The position numbers were made by a program, and so were the translations under genes. The notes below the pieces were generated by a model. That model searched no databases and was not told the origin of the DNA. It saw nothing but the letters and a program-made list of their open reading frames with translations. From Bacillota bacterium (GTDB lineage: Bacteria; Bacillota; Clostridia; Acetivibrionales; DSM-1351), in assembly GCA_023444055.1 (NCBI GenBank), contig JAEZRV010000044.1, positions 62,001 to 126,000 of the forward strand: 64,000 nt of DNA, read 5' to 3'. Of the stretch, positions 54,354 to 63,147 are shown piece after piece. How positions within the stretch are numbered: position 1 is the stretch's first letter; each line of letters starts with the position of its first letter.

Positions 54354-55475
54354 TTACTTTTTGTAGCCATACTTATAATAAAATTCATCTCTAAAGCTAC
54401 CCAAGCTATCATTCATTATAGCTTGTCTTACTTGTTTCATCAAGTTTATTAAAAAATATAAATTGTGCCATGTTGTAAGTCTTAACCCCAACAACTCACC
54501 ACATTTTATTAAATGTCTAATATATGCCCTTGAATAGTTCCGACAAACATAACAATCACATTCCGGATCAAGCTTCGAGAAATCTCTGGCGTATTTTGCA
54601 TCACGAATAATAATCCTTCCATTACTTGTCATAACTGTACCATTTCGACCTATCCTAGTAGGAAGAACACAGTCAAACATATCAAGTCCTCTGATAGCAC
54701 CCTCTATTAAATAGTCTGGTGATCCAACTCCCATAAGATATCTTGGCTTATCAGCAGGCATTAATGGCACTGTGTAGTCTAATACTTCATACATTATTTC
54801 AGCAGGTTCACCAACGCTAAGACCTCCTATAGCATAACCTGGGAAATTCAAATCATTTAATTGATATGCACTCTCTATACGCAAATCCTTGTACATACCA
54901 CCTTGAATTATTCCAAATAATGATTGTCTCTCAATGTCTTTGTGAGCATCTATGCATCGTTTTGCCCATCTAGTCGTTCTCTCCATCGACTTTTTTACAT
55001 AATTATATTCTGCAGGATATGGAGCACATTCATCAAATGCCATAATAATATCCGCACCCAACTCGTTTTCAATTCCCATTACTGATTCGGGCGTAAATAT
55101 ATGTTTTGAGCCATCAATATGTGATCTGAATGTAACACCTTCCTCAGTAATCTTTCTAAGGCCACTGAGGCTAAACACCTGAAATCCACCACTATCAGTA
55201 AGTATAGGTCTATCCCAGTTCATAAAACCATGTAAACCGCCTGCTTCCTTAACAATATCCTGTCCAGGCCTCAAATAGCAGTGGTATGTGTTGCTTAATA
55301 TTATTTCCGCATCAATTTCTTTTAATTCCTCAGGAGACATGCCTTTAACTGTCGCCAACGTACCAACTGGCATAAAAGTAGGAGTTTCAAAAGAACCATG
55401 AGGTGTATGAACTCGTCCTAACCTTGCACCCGTTTGTTTACAGGTTTTAATCAATTCATAAGTAACTGCTGCCAT
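54354..55475 (-). CDS. tgt: queuine tRNA-ribosyltransferase
   Basis: A 373-residue TIM-barrel enzyme that exchanges guanine 34 of GUN-anticodon tRNAs (including the Asn type encoded in this window) for the queuosine precursor preQ1. Catalytic Asp in LTDSGGFQVFSLSGLRK, GIIQGGMYKDLR, the second Asp region DMFDCVLPTRIGRNG and zinc ligands in CDCYVCRNYSRAYIRHL are all present. It stands with queA 228 bases upstream. Normal length. Confidence 0.97.
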   Translation of the reverse strand: MAAVTYELIKTCKQTGARLGRVHTPHGSFETPTFMPVGTLATVKGMSPEELKEIDAEIILSNTYHCYLRPGQDIVKEAGGLHGFMNWDRPILTDSGGFQVFSLSGLRKITEEGVTFRSHIDGSKHIFTPESVMGIENELGADIIMAFDECAPYPAEYNYVKKSMERTTRWAKRCIDAHKDIERQSLFGIIQGGMYKDLRIESAYQLNDLNFPGYAIGGLSVGEPAEIMYEVLDYTVPLMPADKPRYLMGVGSPDYLIEGAIRGLDMFDCVLPTRIGRNGTVMTSNGRIIIRDAKYARDFSKLDPECDCYVCRNYSRAYIRHLIKCGELLGLRLTTWHNLYFLINLMKQVRQAIMNDSLGSFRDEFYYKYGYKK

Positions 55476-55650
55476 ATATATTACCTTTCCATTTTTCTCT
55501 ATTTTGTATATTATTTTTTATTCTTTATTCTTTATTGTTTTTAATTCTTTACTCTGTTATTTATGTTTTAGCTTTTATATTTTAGCTACTTTTAACGTTT
55601 AATATCTTGTTCGTTTTTTTCTTCAGCTATTCTTGCTTATTAGTCATTCT

Positions 55651-55674
55651 GTTTTAGTGTTTTAGTGTTTTAGT
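55651..55674. repeat. 8-bp tandem repeat (GTTTTAGT x3)
   Basis: Three perfect copies of GTTTTAGT with a degenerate fourth (ATTTTAAA), in the very T-rich gap between queA and tgt. No function evident. Confidence 0.6.
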
Positions 55675-55703
55675 ATTTTAAAATTTTTAACATTTGTTTT
55701 TAA

Positions 55704-56726
55704 TCATTTTATAAACATTGCATCTCCGAAACTGAAAAATCTATATTTTTCTTTTACTGCTTCTGAATATGCATTTATAATATTTTCTCTACCTGCCAAT
55801 GCGCTAACCAGCATTATAAGTGTTGATTCTGGTAAATGAAAATTAGTAATTAGCCTATCGACAATTTTAAATTGATAACCAGGATATATAAAAATATCAG
55901 TCCATCCTTCAGAGGTATGCAGTTCTCCATCACATCCTACTGTTTCTAAAACCCTAGAGCTTGTTGTTCCAACGGCTATTACCCTTTTACCTGCCTTCTT
56001 AGCAGTATTTATAGCGTTACAAGCATCCTGACTAATTGAATAGTATTCTGAATGCATTTTATGTTTTGTAATATCTTCAACCTTTACAGGTCTAAATGTA
56101 CCCAAGCCAACATGAAGCATTACATATACTATTTTTACGCCTTTATTTTCAAGAGTGTTTAATAATTCCTTTGTAAAATGTAGACCTGCTGTTGGTGCAG
56201 CCGCCGACCCATTATATTTTGCATATACAGTCTGATATCTCTCAGGATTTTCAAGCCTTTCAGTTATATATGGCGGCAATGGCATTATCCCTACTCTATC
56301 AAGTACCTCTTGAAATACACCTTCATATTCAAACCTAACCAGTCTATTTCCTTCTTCAAGTACCTCAAGTATTTCAGCCTTCAATTCTCCATTTCCAAAA
56401 ACAAACCTTGCTCCTGGCTTTGCCTTTCTCCCTGGTCTTAGGATAACCTCCCAGTCATCCCCTTTTACACATTTCAAAAGAACAAATTCAATTTTTCCGC
56501 CACTTCCCTCTTTTTCCCCAAGCAGTCTAGCTGGGATAACTCTAGTATTATTTAGCACGAGGCAATCGCCTTCATCAAAATAGTCAACAATATCTTTAAA
56601 AAGCTTATGCTCTAACTGACCTGTCTTTTTATCAAGCACCAACAACCGAGACATATCCCTCTTTTCCATAGGATGCTGAGCAATTAACTCTTCTGGTAAA
56701 TAGTAATCAAATTCCTTCAAATCCAC
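55704..56726 (-). CDS. queA: S-adenosylmethionine:tRNA ribosyltransferase-isomerase
   Basis: A 340-residue enzyme that transfers and isomerises the ribosyl part of SAM onto preQ1-tRNA to give epoxyqueuosine. Family marks: FDYYLPEELIAQHPMEKRD at the start, NNTRVIPARLLG, the block from YNGSAAAPTAGLHFT to VGLGTFRPV, and NFHLPESTLIMLVSALAG. It is transcribed toward tgt, with which it forms the queuosine pair. Full length. Confidence 0.97.
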   Translation of the reverse strand: MDLKEFDYYLPEELIAQHPMEKRDMSRLLVLDKKTGQLEHKLFKDIVDYFDEGDCLVLNNTRVIPARLLGEKEGSGGKIEFVLLKCVKGDDWEVILRPGRKAKPGARFVFGNGELKAEILEVLEEGNRLVRFEYEGVFQEVLDRVGIMPLPPYITERLENPERYQTVYAKYNGSAAAPTAGLHFTKELLNTLENKGVKIVYVMLHVGLGTFRPVKVEDITKHKMHSEYYSISQDACNAINTAKKAGKRVIAVGTTSSRVLETVGCDGELHTSEGWTDIFIYPGYQFKIVDRLITNFHLPESTLIMLVSALAGRENIINAYSEAVKEKYRFFSFGDAMFIK

Positions 56727-56850
56727 GCTTATAATTCCTCCAAAAAAACATCTATTTTTATAAACCTTTTCACAAAGTCTATGATTGCTAATCCCGCAAA
56801 ATGGTGATTATATCTTTTATTATGTCCCTATAATATAAATTGAATATTAA

Positions 56851-57003
56851 TTTTAAAACATTAATTAATAATAGTGGCTATTCATATTCAAACACTAAAA
56901 TCCAAATTAATATATGCTTTTAACACATTAATAAATAATAACGGCTATTCATATTCAACTAAAATCCAATTAATATATGCTTTTAAAACATTATAAAATA
57001 ACC
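56851..57003. repeat. imperfect ~65-bp tandem repeat, 2.3 copies
   Basis: Copy 1 at 56851-56917 and copy 2 at 56918-56980 share GGCTATTCATATTCA, CTAAAATCCAA and TTAATATATGC; a third partial copy starts at 56981 (TTTTAAAACATTA). It fills most of the gap between divergent queA and lysC (56727-57286), upstream of the lysC promoter. Confidence 0.75.
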
Positions 57004-57046
57004 ATTAATTATAATACATTATATTTGTTTATATTACAAATAATTA

Positions 57047-57075
57047 TTGCCATACATAATGTTTTTTTGTATAAT
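57047..57075 (+). promoter_or_regulatory. putative sigma-A promoter of lysC
   Basis: TTGCCA (57047-57052), 17 bases, TATAAT (57070-57075), giving a leader of about 205 bases to the lysC ATG. Confidence 0.6.
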
Positions 57076-57085
57076 TTATCCGATA

Positions 57086-57126
57086 GCTCAGATTAGAGAA
57101 TGTAAAAAATGTTCTCTCATCTGAGC
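57086..57126 (+). promoter_or_regulatory. stem-loop at the 5' end of the lysC leader
   Basis: GCTCAGAT/ATCTGAGC (57086-57093, 57119-57126) continued by AGAGAA/TTCTCT around an 11-base loop. No T run follows at once, so it is more likely a 5' stabiliser or regulator than a terminator. It lacks lysine-riboswitch or T-box marks. Confidence 0.5.
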
Positions 57127-57286
57127 AATCTGTTATACTACTAAAAATATACAAGGAAATGTCTCAGCCTTAGTAAATATTAAAGATTAGTTAGTTTATG
57201 TTAGCTAACTTAACATTAAATTTATATACTATATAAAGACAGTTCCGTTTAAGTATAAAAATTTTTATTAATTGGAGGTTATAAAG

Positions 57287-58648
57287 ATGAAGGTTGCAAA
57301 GTTTGGAGGTACTTCGTTAGCTAACGCAGAACAAATTAAAAAAGTTTGTGATATTGTTCTCTCAGATAGTGATAGAAAAATTATTGTTGTATCTGCACCA
57401 GGTAAAAGAGAAAAAACTGATACTAAAGTAACAGATTTATTAATTGCGTGTGCAGAAAAGCATTTAGCAACTGGTGATGCTGCCATCGAGCTTGATGCTG
57501 TAGTGAAAAGATTTAAAGACATAGCTGATGATTTAAAACTTGGAAATGAGATAGTAGATGAAATTGAAGCTGACTTAGAAAATAGGCTAAAGCTTGACAC
57601 AAGCCATGTAGGAATGTTCATGGATGCTATGAAAGCAGCCGGTGAGGATAACAGTGCCAAATTAGTTGCTGCATATTTAAATAGTATAGGTAAAAAGGCT
57701 CAATATGTTAGCCCTAAAGAAGCAGGTTTATTGCTTAGTAGCGAATTTGGAAATGCTCAAGTGTTACCAGAATCATTTGAAAATCTTAAAATGTTAAACA
57801 GCATTGATGGAATAATCATTTTCCCAGGCTTTTTTGGTTACACAGTTGAAGGAAAGGTTGCAACTTTCCCACGTGGCGGATCAGATATTACAGGTTCAAT
57901 ATTAGCTGCTGCTTTAAAAGTTGATTTATATGAGAATTTCACTGACGTCGATGCCGTGTATGTAGCTCATCCAGGCTTAGTACACAATCCTGTTGCTATT
58001 TCAGAAATTACTTACAGAGAAATGAGAGAATTATCATATGCTGGTTTTTCTGTTTTGCATGAAGATACATTAGTCCCAGTTTTCAAAGCTGGTGTACCTG
58101 TAAATATTAAAAACACAAACAACCCTACTGCACCTGGAACAAAGATAGTTCTCACCAGAGAATATTCACCTAGTAGCCATGTTGTTGGTATTGCAAGCGA
58201 TGATAATTTCTGTTGTATATACGTAAGCAAATTTATGATGAATAGAGAAATAGGCTTTGGTAGAAAAGTTCTTCAAATTTTGGAGGATGAAGGTATTTCC
58301 TATGAACATACGCCTTCAGGTATTGATAATATTTCCATAATATTAAAGCAGAATCAATTTAAGAATGCAGATGTAGAGCAAAGAATTTTAAATCGTATTA
58401 AAAATGAATTAAATTGTGATGATGTATCTATTGATTATGGTTTAGCACTTATAATCATTGTTGGTGAAGGCATGAAAAACACTGTAGGTACTGCATCAAG
58501 AGCAGCTACTGCTTTAGCAAAAGCTTCAATTAGCTTAGAAATGATAAACCAAGGCTCGTCTGAGGTTACAATGATGTTTGGTGTAAGACAAAGCGAAGCA
58601 CATAAAGCCGTTATCTCTTTGTATAATGAGTTTTTTATGAATAAATAG
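57287..58648 (+). CDS. lysC: aspartate kinase
   Basis: A 453-residue aspartokinase, the first step of lysine/diaminopimelate, threonine and methionine synthesis. The N-terminal kinase domain starts KVAKFGGTSLAN, with IIVVSAPGKR and PRGGSDITGSILAAAL (substrate binding); two ACT domains lie in the last ~150 residues (MMNREIGFGRKVLQILEDEG, VTMMFGV). The ATG at 57287 has GGAGG 8 bases upstream, preferred to the frame opening at 57272. It is monocistronic with a terminator. The lysine riboswitch of the dap genes is not repeated here, so its control differs. Confidence 0.96.
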   Translation: MKVAKFGGTSLANAEQIKKVCDIVLSDSDRKIIVVSAPGKREKTDTKVTDLLIACAEKHLATGDAAIELDAVVKRFKDIADDLKLGNEIVDEIEADLENRLKLDTSHVGMFMDAMKAAGEDNSAKLVAAYLNSIGKKAQYVSPKEAGLLLSSEFGNAQVLPESFENLKMLNSIDGIIIFPGFFGYTVEGKVATFPRGGSDITGSILAAALKVDLYENFTDVDAVYVAHPGLVHNPVAISEITYREMRELSYAGFSVLHEDTLVPVFKAGVPVNIKNTNNPTAPGTKIVLTREYSPSSHVVGIASDDNFCCIYVSKFMMNREIGFGRKVLQILEDEGISYEHTPSGIDNISIILKQNQFKNADVEQRILNRIKNELNCDDVSIDYGLALIIIVGEGMKNTVGTASRAATALAKASISLEMINQGSSEVTMMFGVRQSEAHKAVISLYNEFFMNK

Positions 58649-58676
58649 AATTAAGTATAAACAAATCAACGTTATT

Positions 58677-58720
58677 AAAGGTCATAATGTGGCGACTTTC
58701 ATCATCACACTATGACCTTT
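58677..58720. terminator. bidirectional terminator between lysC and the spoIID-like gene
   Basis: AAAGGTCATAATGTG pairs with CACACTATGACCTTT with one mismatch, between convergent genes. Confidence 0.65.
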
Positions 58721-58796
58721 CTTATTAACTGGTTTTAACAACTCAGCTTTTCATTGATAAGTTTGAACGATTACTATTTCCTAATTATATTTAAAG

Positions 58797-60557
58797 CTAT
58801 TTGATTAATTCTATCTTTGTTCCAGTATAGTAATGTGCTAATATCTGATCATAGGTATAACCAGCATTTGCATAGCCTATCGCTCCATCTTGGCTCATTC
58901 CTACCGCGTGGCCCCATCCCTTTCCGACAAAAGTGTATCCTGAAGAGCTTGCTGTCTGGCTTGATGTAGTACTTGTATTTGTAGTTGTGCTTGTAGTTGT
59001 ATTTGCAGTTATATCTTTCTTTACTCCATTCGCTCCAATTATCGTTATTTTTTTATATAAATCTAATTGTTTAGTCTCGCCATTTGCAGTTTTAATTTTT
59101 AATTGATTTTGTTGTTTAGTAATATTTTTATTCTTTACATAGAAATTAGTACTAGATCCACTATTATCTGAATTACCAGAATTAACTGTATTATCAGTAT
59201 TACCTGAACCATTAATTGTATACCACTGACTGTTTAATCCAAGAAATGTTCTGCATCTATCCCTCGAAATAACCACTCCTTTTGGATTTAAGGTTCCCTT
59301 AATAACAATTTCAATTGGTCTGCCTGCATCGGAGCATTTAGTTATTTCTATGCTGGTAACTGTTCCAACACCAAGGCTTTTCAATTTTTCGCTAATCTGT
59401 GCAACAGTATAGGTTACACTCCAATTATAATTGGCATACTTTCCTGATTCATATTTGTCCTCAACACTTCTCAAGTAAGGGAAATCAGTTCCCCAAACAT
59501 TTACAGCTGACTCAGTTTTTCCACCGCTTGATGAAAAATATAGAGTTTCGGCCAAGCTCCCATTATAGGTTACTACCATATCTTTAGTGTCATCCACTGC
59601 TTTGTTAGTGTTTAGATTTTCAGAAGCATATCCCTTATATACATGACATTCAGTAGTTGTACAAAGATTGAAGCCATAAGCAACATGTTTATTTATCATT
59701 TTATAGGCATAGGTTCTAGCAGCAATAGCCTGTGCTTTCAAAGCCTCAGGATTAGATAATGCTGGCATTTCATTTGGTACGACACCATAAAGGTATTCTT
59801 CCATAGATAACACATTAATTATTGTCATATCACTATCTGTCTTTCTGAAAAACTCAACTTGCCCTCTGAATGAATTAAATTTGGCGTTACCAATATTTAT
59901 TGAGTTGGGAATTTCATTTGATAATGACTTGCCTCTTAAAAGATTTTTATCGGAAGCATACATAAACTTGACTTCTCCAACACTGTTTACACCATAAATT
60001 CTTTTATCCGCCTTTTCAATAACTGTATATGTGCTATCCCCTAGTTTTGTCTTAACATCTGCTATTGCACTATCGGCAGACCCTTTGCTAGTATAGAAAC
60101 CTAACCATACATTCCAGCCCGAATCAGTATATACAGGATATGAATCTATTCCTTTTTTTATGTTGTCTTGAACAATTTTTAACGCATCGTTGTATGTACT
60201 GTAATTTCCCCCGAATTGAATATGATACGGGCCACTTGTGGGGACCACAGGATCGGCAGTTTCACCAATAGCTGTATACTTTAGACCATTATTAGTAAAA
60301 AAACCATCTTTTCTGATTGTAATTGCTTCTCCTTCATTTGAGTTGTACACAGGAAATTCATTATTAGTTGCTGAATCAAAAGCAAAAAAGGAAACTCCTT
60401 TGTTACTGCTTATATCAACCTGGCTTTGTGCCGTCGTCTTAAAATACAGACCAATTTTAACTATAGAATTTGATGTTGCATACGTATACGAGCTAATAGC
60501 ACAAGAAAATACCAAAATTAGTAATATAGTGCTTAAAAATAAGTAAAATTTCTTCAT
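58797..60557 (-). CDS. SpoIID/LytB-domain protein with SPOR-like region
   Basis: A 586-residue secreted protein. Signal peptide in residues 1-~27 (FYLFLSTILLILVFSCAIS), a SPOR-like segment near 110-190 (PYHIQFGGNYSTYNDAL), then the SpoIID domain with YLYGVVPNEMPA, ALKAQAIAARTYA, YFSSSGGKTE and the closing GKGWGHAVGMSQDGA. SpoIID proteins are lytic transglycosylases that trim denuded peptidoglycan during engulfment; LytB relatives enhance amidases. Here the Thr/Ser-rich stretch (TTTSTTTNTSTTSS) splits the domain before its final motif. It is convergent with lysC and divergent from dapA. A vegetative wall role is possible. Confidence 0.9.
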   Translation of the reverse strand: MKKFYLFLSTILLILVFSCAISSYTYATSNSIVKIGLYFKTTAQSQVDISSNKGVSFFAFDSATNNEFPVYNSNEGEAITIRKDGFFTNNGLKYTAIGETADPVVPTSGPYHIQFGGNYSTYNDALKIVQDNIKKGIDSYPVYTDSGWNVWLGFYTSKGSADSAIADVKTKLGDSTYTVIEKADKRIYGVNSVGEVKFMYASDKNLLRGKSLSNEIPNSINIGNAKFNSFRGQVEFFRKTDSDMTIINVLSMEEYLYGVVPNEMPALSNPEALKAQAIAARTYAYKMINKHVAYGFNLCTTTECHVYKGYASENLNTNKAVDDTKDMVVTYNGSLAETLYFSSSGGKTESAVNVWGTDFPYLRSVEDKYESGKYANYNWSVTYTVAQISEKLKSLGVGTVTSIEITKCSDAGRPIEIVIKGTLNPKGVVISRDRCRTFLGLNSQWYTINGSGNTDNTVNSGNSDNSGSSTNFYVKNKNITKQQNQLKIKTANGETKQLDLYKKITIIGANGVKKDITANTTTSTTTNTSTTSSQTASSSGYTFVGKGWGHAVGMSQDGAIGYANAGYTYDQILAHYYTGTKIELIK

Positions 60558-60776
60558 TTGTAATAGATCCTTTCATTTTTTATTTCAAGGATAGTATTTT
60601 CGACATATTTTCTGTCACCTCCTGCCAAATCATAAAATTGTAACATTAATGAAATACCCGTAATATAATATTACTGATACATATTTTTATATTTGTGTTA
60701 ATTTACTTGAAATTTTTTTACAAAGAAATTTAAATCCTATTTTTACCATACGTTCACTAAGCTCACTAAATAAGCG

Positions 60777-60805
60777 TTGACATATTCAATAACCAATGAT
60801 ATTAT
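60777..60805 (+). promoter_or_regulatory. putative sigma-A promoter of the dapA-dapB transcript
   Basis: TTGACA (60777-60782), 17 bases, TATTAT (60800-60805), placing the transcript start just before the riboswitch P1 stem. The 60558-60776 stretch upstream shows nothing else. Confidence 0.7.
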
Positions 60806-60826
60806 TAAAAAAAATGAATAGAATTT

Positions 60827-61001
60827 AGATAGAGGTGCGTTTTTTAATAGTAAAAACAATGAAGATTTTTTGGGGTCTTATGATTTGTTCTCGAAAGGAA
60901 AAAACGCCGAAGGTATTACTCACCCAACAAGTTCTGTAATACCTGGTTATAAGGTTAATAGCTTTGTAACTGTCATCATTTTGCATGATGGAGCGCTATC
61001 T
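60827..61001 (+). promoter_or_regulatory. lysine riboswitch (L-box)
   Basis: The core runs from AGATAGAGGTGCG through GCCGAAGGTATTAC, its partner GTAATACCTGG and a small hairpin TCATCATTTTGCATGATG-type arm to GGAGCGCTATCT. P1 forms between AGATAG (60827-60832) and CTATCT (60996-61001). These are the conserved elements of the lysine-sensing aptamer. It precedes dapA with an attached terminator, so lysine should switch transcription off. Confidence 0.93.
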
Positions 61002-61052
61002 GTTTATTATGATTTTATAATTCTTATTATAAATTGTGGTATGTTAAACAGA

Positions 61053-61076
61053 CGTTAGCTCATGCTAGCGTTTTTT
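61053..61076 (+). terminator. riboswitch-controlled terminator of dapA
   Basis: CGTTAGC, loop TCAT, GCTAGCG, then six T. The competing pairing CTATCTGTTTA (60996-61006) with TAAACAGA-CGT-TAG (61045-61058) uses the P1 3' strand and the terminator 5' strand, as expected of an antiterminator. Confidence 0.85.
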
Positions 61077-61117
61077 GTTGATATAACGTTTTTATTTCTA
61101 AAGGAAGGGTGTTATGT

Positions 61118-62005
61118 ATGAAAAAGCCAATTATTTTTACTGGATCAGGCGTTGCAATTGTTACCCCATTTATCAATGAGGGCACAGATTATGAAAAGCT
61201 TTCTCAGCTAATTGAGTATCAAATTAAAGAAGGCACTGATGCAATTATCATTTGTGGTACAACAGGTGAAGCTTCTACCATGTTTGACAATGAACATAAA
61301 GCTGCAATTAAATATACTGTTGAGAAAGTTAATGGAAGAATACCTGTTATTGCAGGTACAGGTAGTAATCATACTATTCATGCTATTGAGCTTAGCAAAT
61401 ATGCTCAAGAAGTTGGTGCTGATGCTATTTTAACTGTTACTCCATATTATAACAAAACAACTCAAAAGGGATTATATGAGCACTTTAAATTAATTGCTAA
61501 CAGTATTGATATTCCAGTGATCCTTTACAATGTTCCATCAAGAACAAACTTGAATATTGCACCTGAAACTGTAAAAGCTTTATCAGAGATAGACAATATC
61601 GTTGCAATTAAAGAATGTAACCAATCACAAGTAGGAGATATTGTTAATCTATGCGGAGATGATATTACTATTTATTCAGGAGAAGACGGAGCTATTGTTC
61701 CTTTCCTCTCAATGGGAGCAAAAGGTGTAATCTCTGTTATGGCTAATATTATTCCAAAGGATACTCATGATATTGTTGAAAAGTTTTTGTCTGGCGATAT
61801 CGAAGGAAGTAGAAATCTTCAATTGAAAACATTAGGCTTGATAAAAGCATTATTTAGTGAGGTAAGCCCTATTCCAATAAAAGCGGCAATGAATTTGCTA
61901 AATATGAATGTTGGAAGTTGTAGATTGCCTTTAGTTGAAATGACTGATAAGAATTTAGAACTCCTTAAAAATGAAATGGTTAAATACGGTCTGCTTTCTA
62001 AATAA
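61118..62005 (+). CDS. dapA: 4-hydroxy-tetrahydrodipicolinate synthase
   Basis: A 295-residue TIM-barrel enzyme condensing pyruvate with aspartate semialdehyde, the first step dedicated to diaminopimelate/lysine. It has CGTTGEAS, the Tyr in LYNVPSRT and the Schiff-base Lys in AIKECNQSQ. The ATG at 61118 has AAGGAAGG about 9 bases upstream; a GTG at 61109 overlaps that site. It is under the lysine riboswitch and followed by dapB 53 bases later. Confidence 0.96.
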   Translation: MKKPIIFTGSGVAIVTPFINEGTDYEKLSQLIEYQIKEGTDAIIICGTTGEASTMFDNEHKAAIKYTVEKVNGRIPVIAGTGSNHTIHAIELSKYAQEVGADAILTVTPYYNKTTQKGLYEHFKLIANSIDIPVILYNVPSRTNLNIAPETVKALSEIDNIVAIKECNQSQVGDIVNLCGDDITIYSGEDGAIVPFLSMGAKGVISVMANIIPKDTHDIVEKFLSGDIEGSRNLQLKTLGLIKALFSEVSPIPIKAAMNLLNMNVGSCRLPLVEMTDKNLELLKNEMVKYGLLSK

Positions 62006-62058
62006 CATATTAAAATGTAATACTGAACATATACTTATTTTATAGATTAGGATGTGAA

Positions 62059-62829
62059 ATGCAAATGATTAATATACTGTTAAGTGGATGTAATGGACAT
62101 ATGGGTCAGGTAATCACCAGACTTTCAGAAGATTTCAGTGAATTAAAGATTGCTGCAGGATATGATTTAAATGATTCTATTAAAAACGACTATCCTGTTT
62201 TTAGTTCATTAAACGAATGTGATGTAAACGTTGATGTTATAATTGATTTTTCAAGTCCCAAAGCATTCAACGCGTTAGTAGAATATGCACAAGAGAAACG
62301 TACTCCAATTATAATGTGTACAACTGGTCTTTCTGCCGAGCAAATTAGTATTTTGAAGAACGATGTTTCAAAGAGAATTCCAGTATTTTACTCTGCCAAT
62401 ATGTCACTTGGTGTAAATTTACTTATTGATTTAGTTAAAAAGGCTACAAAGATACTTGAAGGACAATTTGATATTGAAATTGTTGAAAAACACCATAATC
62501 AAAAAGTTGATGCACCAAGCGGAACTGCTCTTGCAATTGCCGATGCTATTAATGACACTCTCGATGAAAAATGTGAGTACACATATGACAGACACTCAAG
62601 AATGAAAAAGCGTGGTAAGCAGGAAATTGGAATACATGCTGTTCGTGGCGGTACAATTGTAGGCGATCACTCAGTTATTTTCGCAGGAAAAGATGAAATT
62701 ATTGAAATAAATCATACTGCAACATCAAAAGAAATCTTTGCTGTAGGTGCATTGAAGGCAGCTATATTCCTTCCTTCAAAGAAACCTGGGCTATATTCAA
62801 TGACTGAGCTTATTGCAGAAACCAAATAA
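62059..62829 (+). CDS. dapB: 4-hydroxy-tetrahydrodipicolinate reductase
   Basis: A 256-residue NAD(P)H-dependent reductase acting on the DapA product. The nucleotide site GCNGHMGQ is at the N-terminus, and the signature EKHHNQKVDAPSGTAL includes the catalytic His and Lys; RGGTIVGDHSVIF follows. AGGA lies 6 bases before the first ATG. It is second in the riboswitch-controlled transcript, with a weak AT-rich hairpin overlapping its stop codon. Full length. Confidence 0.96.
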   Translation: MQMINILLSGCNGHMGQVITRLSEDFSELKIAAGYDLNDSIKNDYPVFSSLNECDVNVDVIIDFSSPKAFNALVEYAQEKRTPIIMCTTGLSAEQISILKNDVSKRIPVFYSANMSLGVNLLIDLVKKATKILEGQFDIEIVEKHHNQKVDAPSGTALAIADAINDTLDEKCEYTYDRHSRMKKRGKQEIGIHAVRGGTIVGDHSVIFAGKDEIIEINHTATSKEIFAVGALKAAIFLPSKKPGLYSMTELIAETK

Positions 62830-62857
62830 TTCTCTCTTCTAGCTAGCGAGAATTATT
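62825..62857 (+). terminator. AT-rich terminator-like hairpin after dapB
   Basis: AATAATTCTC (62825-62834, including the stop codon) pairs with GAGAATTATT (62848-62857), followed by TTAA. A weak terminator at most. Confidence 0.45.
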
Positions 62858-62949
62858 TTAACCAACCAAAGCTATTTTAACTTGCTAAAGATATTTTAAT
62901 AAACTAAATATGTTTTAATCAGCAAAAGCTATTTTAAGTCAGCAAGTAA
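62855..62949. repeat. 19-bp imperfect tandem repeat, five copies
   Basis: Units start at 62855, 62874, 62893, 62912 and 62931, each beginning ATTTTAA (GTTTTAA once) and continuing with a variable C/A-rich part. The region to 63147 before the ACT gene holds also an inverted repeat GTCAGCAAGT (62938-62947) / ACTTGCTGAC (62978-62987) and no gene. Confidence 0.75.
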
Positions 62950-63147
62950 ATTTCAATCTTACAAGGTGGAATAATTCACTTGCTGACTAAATAGTGTTGT
63001 TTTTGAATCTTAATGAGACATAGTAATAATACTACTTCTAGCCTATTTCTCAATAGATTTTGGCAGACGTAGATATCAAACAGAGTTAGATGCAATTTCG
63101 CTTTATACCAAAAGCTGGTGTAAAGGGTATATGAGGAGGAATTTCTT

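Noticed and set aside
57086..57286. Second lysine riboswitch or T-box before lysC
   Set aside because: The leader has a hairpin but none of the L-box core (GAGGTGC, GCCGAAG) or T-box (GGGTGGNACC-type) elements.
57268..57660. 130-codon minus-strand frame opposite lysC
   Set aside because: Antisense shadow of a clear aspartokinase gene; Ser/Phe-rich composition typical of the reverse frame.
60870..61058. 62-codon open frame upstream of dapA
   Set aside because: It lies entirely within the lysine riboswitch and its terminator; the RNA structure explains the sequence.
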